A DNA stretch of 64,000 nt from Pseudopyrenochaeta lycopersici (lineage: Eukaryota; Ascomycota; Dothideomycetes; Pleosporales; Pseudopyrenochaetaceae). Each line of letters opens with the position of its first letter. Positions within the stretch are counted from its first letter, which is position 1. The position numbers and the translations under genes are program-made. Shown in pieces: positions 1-9,437 of the stretch. The notes beneath the pieces are model-generated. The model saw nothing but the letters and a program-made list of their open reading frames with translations, had not been told where the DNA came from and made no database searches. Location of the stretch: contig NHZP01000013.1 in assembly GCA_003313425.1 (NCBI GenBank), forward strand, positions 1,178,001 to 1,242,000, read 5' to 3'.

Positions 1-10
1 AGCAGAGTCT

Positions 11-2872
11 TTGATGAAGCACCGTGCAAAAGCAACGAGCAAAGAGGCGATCGCCCGAGAGTCCACCTTCATAGACGAATTCTTCGCAGACAGGCCGCAG
101 GATCCAAAATCATGCATTGCTGATCGAGCGGGAGGTACTTCATGGAGACAGACTGCACTAGAAAGGCGATCATCGTCTGATCTCATGACCAAATCCAAGT
201 CAAGGCCTGCAGCGATAACTAGGATGAGTGATAACAAGCAAGATGTGACAATACCGATTATGCCAAATGCCGCTTCGAAGCCTTCTCATATCACAGAATC
301 ATCATCACAACGTAATACTGTCGAACCAAAACCCAAGGATATGGACTGGCTGGTTCAAGAAGAGTCATCCGTTAGTAACGTCGACGATCAACCAGAGCCC
401 AGCGCAGCTCGTCTGAGATCGCCACCGAATATACTTGGCCAGCTTCCAAAGGATGATATTGACTTTCTGAGTGCAGCTGATATTCGCGCGTCTATAGCAG
501 GCAAGACAAGTAAGATTTTGAGCCACCAAGAGTCACGGATGGGGCGACAGCAACTGGAGACTTCTTTCAAGAACGCCCAGGGACAAGAAAACAATATTGA
601 TCCTATGATCGAGTCTAAGATCATTAACGACCAACTTGTCCGCCGTCTGCAACGCAACCTGTCACAAGAGTCGGAATATTCAGAACTCTCAGAAGCCGCA
701 TCAAAACCGCACGCTACTAACTTAACCCCCGCCACGGAAGATCCGGTTGAATCTAGCATTGCCCGCATGAAGAAATGGCTCGAAAATAGCGGTGCCATCT
801 TCGCGAATCATTTTTGGCAGGATCCAACTGAGGATGCTGACGCCCTGAAAACCAAGTTGTTCTTCGACAAAGTAATTGCACGTATTCGAAAAGGTCGCAT
901 CGCGATGAGACAGGTAGTCGAAGACCTCGAGACAGACATTCCAGCATCGAAGCCCCTACTTAAACGCTTGAAAGAAGACGAAGACTTGCTTGATTCGGCC
1001 ATTCAAGATCTCCGACAACGCCTAGGGAATGGCAAACCTCAAGCACTGACACCCAAGAAGCTTAGAGCTATTCAAGCCCTGCGCTTGAAATTCCAGGACA
1101 CAGATCGCGAGCTTGATACAGCATACAAGTCACTTAGCCAACTACGACAAACGGATGCGACTCATTCTGCATCTCCAGCGTTCAAGAGGCGCCTGCGCAT
1201 CGCGTCGAAGTTATCACACAAGAATGCTCACCTTACGCGTTACCTCATCTGGAGTCTACAGGCACGTCTCGAAGATCCCGAGATCGAGCAAAGATCACTA
1301 GCAAACTATAAGACCGTTGCAAATAGGCTATTGACGCTACGAGACACGCAAATGGCTCTTGCCCGACTAGTGGACCGTGCCATGCTCGAGTATGGTGTGG
1401 CGCCGAAGGCGGTGGAAGACACCGAAACTTCAGGCCAAAGTTACAGTGAAGAGATGTTCATAGCATCTGAACAGGTTCCTGGGCTACAGGATGATGCTTC
1501 TATCATGGGCAAGGTCGACAAAGCTAAGATTCGTGCGGACGTGGCTATCGACGAACGGCTAGCCCACGAAGTTGAAGCACAGAAATTAGCAATGCGAGGA
1601 CTCTCAGATGACGGATACGCTCAGGTACCAAAACCTGCCTTGAGGAAGACCTTTGACGAGCGAAGTCCACTAGCTCACAGTCTGTTCAGACCGTTCGCTC
1701 CCGTTTTGGAAAGCTTGGGCAAGGAGGCGCCAGAGGATACCGAGGCAGCGAAAGCGAGTGAAGCTAGGAACAAGAAACTGCACGATGAGAATCTCGTCGC
1801 CGAGATCAAGCAAGTATACGAAGACGCGTATGGAGCTATTACTGTTGGGCATACCCAGTTGCCCAATGCGATTGATGAGGCGAAGAAAGACGAAGAAAGC
1901 TGGGCGAAGTTCGAGATGCTGAAGGATGACCTCGCGCCAACTCCTTCTCCTAGCTCCTATGGAGAATCAGTACCAATAGAGCAGTCTGGAGAGGTTACGA
2001 AAGTCGCCGCTGCAACGCCTATGAACTCGGCAGAGCAATCCGCTATAGTCGCTTCAGAAACTGCAATTGAAACCCCACTTCCTTTAACAGAATCTGTAGA
2101 TGAAATTGTATCAGAGAAGAAAGAGGTGTCTGCAGCTGCGGAAAGCGATTCTGCTCTCACTACGGATGTTACCACTCCCGAGCCCAACGCTCTTCCTTTG
2201 CAATCAGCCTCGGAAAAGTCATCTGACACGGTACCTTCTACTTCTCCTGAAGCACAGCTCCCAACACACTATACCATCCTTATTTACGATCCGCAATCTG
2301 ACAGCCTATCGATAACAACATCAACGTCTGGCCCACCGCGTGACATCTCACCTGCTCTGCCACTTCACCAAGCTCTCACCGCCCTGGATAATCCAGTCAA
2401 GTTCATCCCCCATATCACGGATGGCCTGGAAGTCATTAGTGCGAAGAAAGACATGCTCGTGCTCCGGGATAGCCTCGATAGTCAGGCCTCCATACGGGCT
2501 TTCGAAACCATCAGTTCATCATCTCCAGTGTCGGCCGACGCCTACAATGCTCCGTGGGAACTCGAACGCAAAGGTGTCAATCCAATAGACGGCACAGCCC
2601 GCCTCTCGCCAACAGGCTACGTCGGCCCCGAGGAGAGCCAAGAACAGCTGGAAACCGAATTTCAGGAACGCAGACAGGCGGCAGGCCACGTCAACCATGT
2701 AAAAGATATGCGAAAAGTGCAGAAGGAGCATCAAGAGAGGCAAAGAAGTGGACAACATGAGAAAAGAAGAGGTAGCGCTGGTGGAGTGGTGAAGACAGCA
2801 ATCTGGGCGGCTGCAGTTTGTTATGTTGTCGGTGTTTTTGGTGAAATTGCCACAGGTCCATTTAAAATGTAG
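11..2872 (+). CDS. Large fungal protein with C-terminal membrane anchor (serine/threonine-rich family), possibly 5'-partial
   Basis: An uninterrupted frame of about 950 codons; the first ATG is at 14, but the frame is still open at the window edge, so the true start or an earlier exon may lie outside. Most of the protein is low-complexity, charged or helical. Two ordered parts stand out near the C-terminus. One is a block around residues 750-830 (starting HYTILIYDPQSD, with KFIPHITDGLEVI). The other is a segment with PWELERKGVNPIDGTARLSP and GYVGPEES. It ends in a single hydrophobic helix (IWAAAVCYVVGVFGEIATG) five residues from the stop, which suggests a tail-anchored or mitochondrial inner-membrane protein. 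This layout recalls fungal proteins usually named only 'serine-threonine rich protein'; their function is unknown to me. Family recognition is from memory; the anchor is read directly. Confidence 0.75.
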   Translation: MMKHRAKATSKEAIARESTFIDEFFADRPQDPKSCIADRAGGTSWRQTALERRSSSDLMTKSKSRPAAITRMSDNKQDVTIPIMPNAASKPSHITESSSQRNTVEPKPKDMDWLVQEESSVSNVDDQPEPSAARLRSPPNILGQLPKDDIDFLSAADIRASIAGKTSKILSHQESRMGRQQLETSFKNAQGQENNIDPMIESKIINDQLVRRLQRNLSQESEYSELSEAASKPHATNLTPATEDPVESSIARMKKWLENSGAIFANHFWQDPTEDADALKTKLFFDKVIARIRKGRIAMRQVVEDLETDIPASKPLLKRLKEDEDLLDSAIQDLRQRLGNGKPQALTPKKLRAIQALRLKFQDTDRELDTAYKSLSQLRQTDATHSASPAFKRRLRIASKLSHKNAHLTRYLIWSLQARLEDPEIEQRSLANYKTVANRLLTLRDTQMALARLVDRAMLEYGVAPKAVEDTETSGQSYSEEMFIASEQVPGLQDDASIMGKVDKAKIRADVAIDERLAHEVEAQKLAMRGLSDDGYAQVPKPALRKTFDERSPLAHSLFRPFAPVLESLGKEAPEDTEAAKASEARNKKLHDENLVAEIKQVYEDAYGAITVGHTQLPNAIDEAKKDEESWAKFEMLKDDLAPTPSPSSYGESVPIEQSGEVTKVAAATPMNSAEQSAIVASETAIETPLPLTESVDEIVSEKKEVSAAAESDSALTTDVTTPEPNALPLQSASEKSSDTVPSTSPEAQLPTHYTILIYDPQSDSLSITTSTSGPPRDISPALPLHQALTALDNPVKFIPHITDGLEVISAKKDMLVLRDSLDSQASIRAFETISSSSPVSADAYNAPWELERKGVNPIDGTARLSPTGYVGPEESQEQLETEFQERRQAAGHVNHVKDMRKVQKEHQERQRSGQHEKRRGSAGGVVKTAIWAAAVCYVVGVFGEIATGPFKM

Positions 2873-3894
2873 GGTTTTCTTTTAAATTTGGAATAGCGCA
2901 TGTTATTTTCTTGTATCCATTTTCTGAACAGGGGGATCAAGGTGACTGGAGTATTGACTAACACATCTCATTGTACTTTTGCACTCGATGTATAATATAC
3001 CAAGCAATCTGATCTCAACTTTATCTTCAGGACAGTGTGTCACGTGGTTGCCATCATGCTCAACACACAACCCCATTTGCCGCTGAGAAGAATCCAGCAT
3101 GATTGGAGGAAGGAAAGAGAAATGGGGAGGGAGTTGACACCTAACCCTTTCTGAAGTCACTATTGGGCAGTCGCTTTAGAGAAGTTGTATTGCTTAGTTC
3201 TGAGGTATGTTGCAGCGAAGTTGCAATCAAACTATCATAATTCCCACATCTTCATATTTGCTCTGGAATGAAGATGCGTATTTGACATGTCTGTGGTCGT
3301 GCATGCTGGCTAGCCGAATCCGATTAGCCGATTTGAGAACGAGGTCACAGAATCGCTGAACCATGCTTGCGCTCACCATCACAAGCCTATGCATACGAGA
3401 GGTAGCATCAAACGACGGTTGATTTGATCTGCAACAATCCTATATGGAAGTTGAAGTCTGATTAAACACAAGAAATATTGACGCCACACCGTTCTGAGCT
3501 ACTCTTCAAACCTTGCAGTCTCGAAAACATCATTGAGGCACCAACAGCAGCATCTCTATCGCCATCAATTGTTACGCAAAAAATCCTCATTTTCCTGCAC
3601 CATTAGCACCTCCGTACTTGTTGATCGCCGTTGGTTGTTTCGATTATATGATGTATGTGTGATCGAATGCTGCTCATCCACTCGAATCATCAGAGCCAAT
3701 ACATGACATGAAATATGCATCGGTCTTTGCCCGCGTGTCTTCTTCGTCGCATTCGAAATATGAATCCAGGCTCGAAAGAACACCGCTCCTCATTCTCTAA
3801 AGCTTTGACACCGGTCTCCCATTGCTGTGCTTCTAGCATAGGCTTCGCCCCGAGAGGTAGGCCAGCCTATTTTAGTCCGATCCATCGTATCACT
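2873..3894. other. Intergenic, about 1 kb, no supported gene
   Basis: Only short frames without recognisable content. A TATA-like stretch (tataatatacc, near 2990) and AT-rich patches are present. It separates the 3' end of the first gene from a damaged phosphotransferase; nothing else seen. Confidence 0.5.
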
Positions 3895-4993
3895 AATTTG
3901 TATTAGACTGGAATTCATACGATGACTTCTTTAGTTTCACACGGGGCCGATTTCTTGTAGAAGAGGTGGCGAATCTTCGCGAACGAAAGGTCAAATTCGA
4001 TATGAACAGGCTCGCAAGAGTTGCGGCGGACTCGATTGGCGCTGCTGAATGCATCTCTATCAAGAAGTATCCTGACGGGATGTTTAACAAAGCTTTTCTC
4101 ATGACTATGGACGATGTTTGTCATAGTATATGTGATCTTTCTGCAGTCGCTTACAAGGTTTAGGGACTTCACTGAAGCAGTATCTGCAAGATGTGGCGAC
4201 ACGAGAGAAGAAATCAATCCAGTTGTTGAAACCTCCAAAGCAGATTGCCTATTTCTGTGGTCCAAAACTCTATCAACCGGACACGCAGAAGAAGCTCACT
4301 GCACTAGCATGGTACGAACGGATCCTCGACGCGCTTATTCCTAAGGGCACTGCTATTACTGGTCCGTACCTTTGGCATAATGATTTGCATGATGATAATA
4401 TCTTTGTTGACCCAGAGAACCCCGAGAAGATCACGGGCATCATGGACTGGCAGTCTTGCCACGTCTCGCCCCTCTTTAATCACGCTCCAGATCCAGCTTT
4501 CCTTGATTGGGATGGCCTTGAGCCTGAGACGCTCGATCTAGTACCAAGACCGAAACTCTCTGGACTTTCCCCGGAAGAAAGGGCCGCATCTATACGCGAA
4601 TATTCCACCCAAAACGTCTTCATCGGATGGCGCAAACTCATGCATGCCAAGAATCCTGACCTGTACGAAGTGGTCGAGTTTCGGAAGACGGCAACATATG
4701 GGTTCATCTTTCTTGCCCATCGAATGTTCGAATACGGCGAGGCACACTTCCAATCGCTTCTGATTGACCTGAAGGACACGTGGACCGACTTGCCAGCTGT
4801 CACCAGTAACATTCCATTCCCCTTCAACTTTTCAGACGCAGATGTTGAGCGTATCAAGCTGGATAGCGATGGTGCGATAGCAGGAACAGAGCTTGTGGCC
4901 GCGGTCAAGGAGAAAATGGGCGATTTGTGGCCGGACAAAGGCATCATCGAGCATGAGCGATATGATGATTGCAAGGCCGCCCTGCATAAGTGA
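3895..4993 (+). pseudogene. Aminoglycoside-phosphotransferase (APH) family gene, internally deleted
   Basis: The N-terminal fungal APH signature is present at about 3915-4112 (SYDDFFSFTRGRFL, then KKYPDGMFNKAFLMTMDD). The C-terminal half is intact from about 4142 to the stop at 4991. It carries the catalytic loop LWHNDLHDDNIFVDP and the metal-binding IMDWQSCHVSPLF. In the family these are separated by roughly 100-150 residues covering the rest of the N-lobe and the start of the C-lobe. Here they are separated by about 30 bp, with a frame change and a stop codon (TGA at 4133-4135). A GT...CTGCAG pair spans that gap but is only about 33 bp, too short for a normal intron, and splicing it would still leave the core missing. 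No in-frame ATG precedes the N-terminal block. I read this as an inactivated gene. The C-terminal frame alone is about 285 codons and could be predicted as a gene by software. Confidence 0.6.
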
Positions 4994-6033
4994 AAATGCA
5001 GATATTGGACCAATTGGCCGATAATGACGAAGAAAAGGCGGATTACGAACTGTATTGGCCGTTTGAATGATATTAATCATAGTCATGTACGCATCGAAAG
5101 GAACTTCAGCCTCGGAAGCGACCAAGTCAATCAGGCTGCAAAGAGCATTAGCAAAAAAATCTCCCTCACTTCAGAACATGTCTCTCCCAATGCTGAATCG
5201 CCTCAAATATTTCTTAAGGACCTAGCAGCTGATTTTCTTAGTCCAACTAGACCGTCTAGAGTCTATGAGAAAAAAAAATATGTGGGCATGCGCTTGTTCG
5301 TTTTGACTCGGCCTGGGTCCAGCCTTATGGCACTTGCAGTTAGGCAATATCTATCAAACTTCGCTATGGAGTCTCCATAATACACACAAGCAATTGATTA
5401 CGCTATAGTTGAGGGAGTCATGGTGGCAAGTTGGTTCTTAGTTCTCAAGTCAATGTTACGTTTTAGTCCATTTCGAGTGAAATAAAAAGATCGATACGTC
5501 AAAAGTCATGATCTAGGAACTAGGCCCAATAATTCAATTAGTGTCCAGACTAACTCGTCAGACACAACTATAATCACCATAAGCGAACCTCTCCATAACA
5601 ACAACGAATTACGATTTTCAGGAAACCTACTCTAGGTTCAAGTAGAAAATCTGAACTTCGAGTACGTTCACTTTACGGAAACCTAGGTACCATTCGATAT
5701 CTTGATAATTCGTTCTATTGGCGTAACGCCACTCATGCTGCTTAACTTATCACTGATTCTAGTCATTCTTTATGGCTTATGGGATTGATCATGCACTGTT
5801 GTAGGTTAGGAGTAGCCGCGATTGACTTCTATTTTGTATGATCTGATGTTTCGGTTTTTCGTAAAACATGCAGAATCACATCAAGTCCGTTCCATAAGTG
5901 AAGCTTTCAACTCTCAACTCCGTTTCGGTCTCTCGTATTAATAGAAAATACTGTATGATTGCTCAATTTATATCTCATATCCATCATAGTGCTCGCGATA
6001 GGCTCTTTAGAATGCCAGTGGAGTCTCCATGAG
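4994..6033. other. AT-rich intergenic, about 1 kb
   Basis: Contains one 118-codon plus-strand frame at 5024-5380 with no recognisable motif, then sequence rich in A and T from about 5380 to 6000. Nothing supported as a gene; it could include old repeat material. Confidence 0.4.
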
Positions 6034-7200
6034 CTACGCAAGCGGGGTAGGAACTTCATCGCTGGTAGCTATTTCGCTTGCTTTGCGAAGCCTGAGTTTT
6101 CTTTGTGTTGAAGGTAAACGCTGATTGGACCTTTTTGACATATCCTCCTTACCAGCTCTTAATGTTTTCATTTGCCGCTCAAACCCAATCAGGGTATCGC
6201 CGACGGCCTGACTCTCCCGGTCCTTGCTTCCAAGCAAAACCGGGAACAATAGGAACGCAAAGCCAGTCGTGACAGAAAATGCTACGATAACTGCTAAATC
6301 AGCCAAGTGAGTATCTGATGCATGAAGTTCGACCTTATACGCCAAAGCGCTGCCCAAGTATCCTGCCATCCCAGCTAGAAAGGTTAGTATAGCTAAGCTG
6401 AGAAATTCGTATGGACTGTCCAAAAGATGCAAAGAGGCCCATGAGCTTTGAAATACAAGTGCTTCCTGGCCGTTTCTATACCGCACACCGTTTGACAGCC
6501 ATGCGCGAAGAGCTCTAGCGCTCCGGATAACACCGAGCTCCCGCTGCTGGATGGAGGTGAAGAATGTGGCGAGAATAGAAAGAATGCAGGACATCGTCAA
6601 TGCGCCACGAGCGATGAAACTTGTCGATGTAATGGAGGGAAGGTTAAGAGCTTGGAGGGCTAGTGAGGCCAAAAGAGCTCCCTAGATGAAGGCAATGTTT
6701 AACGAAACGCCTCCGGAGTCGTCCGAATGGCTTTGTAGAAATCACTCACCACAAGAGCAACTAGCTTGAATGACTCCAACATTGCATCTTTCATTTGCAA
6801 CAGCTCATCGTCGCTTCCTTCATTGATTAATTTCTCCAAAGTCTCAAGCTCTTTGCAGTCGAAAAGCAGCCATAATCGCCAAAGGTATGTCTTTCCAAAG
6901 CGTTGTCTAGCATACTGATTATGGCGCCATGACCGCAGGGATTGGAAGCCTTGAAAACAATATCGAGGTATATAGAGTATTCTGGCGAGAGCGCGTGCTG
7001 GCGTCCCTAGAATACTTAGTACTTCTGCAGTGCTGGTCATCACTTCTTTGCAGAAAAGGCGAGCCTGGGCTCAAATGATAGAGAGTGTAGCTTGCTTCAG
7101 ATATTTCGATTATGAGGTCAGAGTTGTCTCAATTAATTGGTGGTAAAGTAATTAACGTACCCCCGCGCCTTGCTGCTTGTTTGGTAGTATAAGCGGCCAT
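6034..7200 (-). CDS. Fungal multi-pass membrane protein of unknown function
   Basis: Two exons are clear. One runs from at least ATG 7040 to 6750. The other runs from 6681 to the stop at 6034, after a 68-bp intron that starts GTGAGT and ends CTAG (6749-6682). An upstream first exon is plausible: ATG 7200 to 7161, intron GTACGT...TTTGAG, rejoining in phase at 7069. This gives about 335 residues; without it the protein starts at 7040. The protein has a soluble, arginine-rich N-terminal third (YIPRYCFQGFQSLRSW). Hydrophobic segments follow near residues 115-160 (VALVGALLASLALQALNL, ALTMSCILSILATFF) and 195-260 (FLSLAILTFLAGMAGYLG, LAVIVAFSVTTGFAFLLF). The tail is basic. I do not recognise a named family. 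It looks intact although its neighbours on both sides are pseudogenes. Confidence 0.6.
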
Positions 7201-7813
7201 GATTTGGTAGATTAGGAAGCTGAGGTGCCGTACTTCCGCACTACTTCTGTCTCAGTGTCATATTCCGTCACAAAATCAGGCAAATCTTGGGGGCTGAAAG
7301 GTCTACGGGAGTTAGGCTGTTTGAAAATAGCTAGTTGCCAAGATATCGGTCTTAATTGCCTTCATTGATTAATTAGGTCTTTTATCGGATAATTCCCGAT
7401 TATTGATAATCGTCGGACCCACCATCCCCATGAAACTTCCTCAACCCGAGTACTGCAAATGATTCGTTCCCGCCTCTTTCCCAGCCATATATCTGTTGAT
7501 GCCCACAAACCCAGTCGCCTGTACAGGGACCAAGCTTGCACTCTTCCCTGTTCCAAACTGGAACCATTGATTTTTCTCGCCAGCCGAGGTTTGGCAGAGG
7601 CAACTATGTCGGTCCTTGAATTGCCACGTCGAATAAGCAAAGCTCCCAAACACCGTACTGGACCCTGCAAGCTCACTCGGAGTCGAACAGCGGTAATTTC
7701 TAGAATGATAACCCTATGTAAATACTTATAGCATTGGATTAGCTCTTCAAATAATAAATAGCGAATTGATTTTGGCTTTATCCATCCTCTCAATCCTTCT
7801 TGCATTCTCGTCA
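7201..7813. other. Gene-poor interval with overlapping short frames
   Basis: Minus-strand frames at 7362-7814 overlap in all three phases. One contains a cysteine-bearing stretch (RHSCLCQTSAGEKNQW) that could be a remnant of a secreted-protein exon. There is no start, signal peptide or consistent splice model, so no gene is called. Confidence 0.3.
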
Positions 7814-9031
7814 CTATTTCCCCTTCCAGACCCTGGCAAGGAAATCCTCAGCCTTATCAAAATTGTAGGCGGGAAATAGTTGATTGATATCAGCGGACAC
7901 ATCCCATGCACCCTTAGTGCTGCTCACCAAAATACCAAGTGTCACCGTCTTGACGATAGCGGCGTACTGCTCTTGGGGAACAGCGTGGCGACGCTTCTTT
8001 AATGCCCATGATGAATTCAAAGTTCCAGCTTCAAGGTCTTCCACTTTAACTTTTTCAATCTTGAATGGGCAACCTGCAAAAGGATGGTATCAGCAATCTC
8101 CTTCTAAGTGCAGAATTCAGACCATACCTCAGATATTCTCGCCGATCTTGATGATCTGAGAGTACATTACTTTATTTCCCTGAATAACTCCGATCTCAGG
8201 CCACTCGCCCAAGTAGTCGACTGCGCGAGCGACTACAGCAGCTGTATCTGCCACCGAGGTCAGAGCTCTGATGGCTTCTTCATGGCCATCTACCACGATT
8301 GCACGGCAGTTTTGATAATCGAAGACTGTTTGTAAAGGATCCAAGTGGGTCGCTGTTTTGTAGGAAAAGGCAAGGTAATCCAAAAACAGTCCAGGTTGGA
8401 ACAGGGTATATTCAAGAACCTGTGAAAGAATTAGACACATAGAGATACCGTAATGAATAAGCGCTTTCTTTTTTATTTTCATTGACTCTCCTCAAGTACT
8501 CCCTGGTACGCTCTTTGCCTGACGGCCATGGCATATTAACGGTACTAGCACTTTCATACTATCAGTTCCGTCCATACGGCACTTTTGACATGTTTGGTGC
8601 TATAGTACCCTGAGTATTCGCTTGGCGCGAAGCGCTTTACGCCAGCAGCAATCGCAGCATCAATTAGACTCTTCTGAGATTTACCTTCGCTATCGGGACG
8701 GAGCTGAACAAAAGATAGCAGAGTGTGAGTTCCCCGCAAAGCTTCTGTTAAATCATTGTGATCGTTATAATTCACTTGACGCCAGCGGATATCTAATGCG
8801 ATGTCTTCTTTAGAGGCCACCTGGGCCGAAGTTAGCGATGGTATACCATACAAAGACGTTGATAGTTGCGAACATTCCTACTTAAGACGGTGAGTTCGTG
8901 CATGTTTGTCGCTAGTAGTGCATCAATCACTTCCCTGCCGACTTCTATCAGTGCTGAGTTAGTGTGCTATGAATATTTCGGATATGTAAGGACATACGAC
9001 CTGAACCACCTACAATAGCTACTCTGACCAT
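7814..9031 (-). pseudogene. NmrA-like / isoflavone-reductase-type NAD(P)-binding oxidoreductase, inactivated
   Basis: The start at 9031 encodes MVRVAIVGGSG, the Rossmann glycine motif. An intron beginning GTATGT follows, then GREVIDALLATNMHELTVLSRN. Later exons carry VDYND-like VNYNDHNDLTEALRG, LIDAAIAAGVKRFAPSEYS, LEYTLFQPGLF, NCRAIVVDG and a C-terminal WDVSADINQLFP ending at 7814. This is the full order expected for the phenylcoumaran-benzylic-ether-reductase/NmrA-like family. Three defects are visible. A frame change lies just after LTVLSRN (about 8880). The segment expected to be an intron after VNENKK (about 8460) starts GA instead of GT. A TGA at about 8130, exactly where the family continues into GGCPFKIE, falls immediately before the last splice donor (CGA to TGA is the simplest origin). 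The ORF fragments are well conserved, so the loss is probably recent. A sequencing error cannot explain all three. Confidence 0.65.
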
Positions 9032-9437
9032 CCCGGTAGCGAAAATTTCTCGGAGCTGAGGGTATATATTCAAATCGTGGGAGAACCTGTAGGTGGCTAT
9101 TGTTTGAATCGCGAGCATGTAACGGCAAGGGCTATTAATACTCTAATAGCGGCACCCTTGGGCATCTGAAAAATCCGCGGTCACGTTGCAATCATCTCGA
9201 GAGACTCCATCCGCCGGTTTCGCGTCCGCGGCTTCCTTTTCTGCCGTCACTCCTGTAAGATGAATCCTGAGCAAGATGTTCGAGTTGTCGCCCTTCCGCC
9301 GCGGCGGACGTACCCACTAATTGAAACAAAGCATCATCCCCACATCTACGCTCCACCGCGGCGTTCGCAGCTATCAGTGCAATTTGTCACCGACACACGA
9401 TCTGCTTGTCGCGAGAGCATATGGAAATCACGTTAAA
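9032..9437. other. Shared upstream region of two divergent decayed genes
   Basis: Lies between the start of the NmrA-like pseudogene and the Zn2Cys6 regulator pseudogene. GC-rich, with CGG-containing stretches (ccgccggtttcgcgtccgcgg near 9213, cgccgcggcgg near 9296) of the kind Zn2Cys6 proteins can bind. That is suggestive only; no footprint can be shown from one sequence. Confidence 0.3.

Noticed and set aside
4113..4146. Possible intron rescuing the phosphotransferase (GTTTGT...CTGCAG)
   Set aside because: About 33 bp is below workable intron size, and splicing would not restore the missing central domain.
4480..5013. 177-codon minus-strand frame
   Set aside because: Antisense shadow of the phosphotransferase C-terminal half.
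5024..5380. 118-codon plus-strand frame
   Set aside because: No motif, AT-rich end, no promoter or splice support; likely chance.
5365..6035. ggagtctccat occurring at both ends of an AT-rich block as a possible element boundary
   Set aside because: Only 11 bp, same orientation, and not flanked by a target duplication.
7362..7813. Possible secreted cysteine-rich protein exons on the minus strand
   Set aside because: Three overlapping phases are equally open; no start, signal peptide or coherent splice model.
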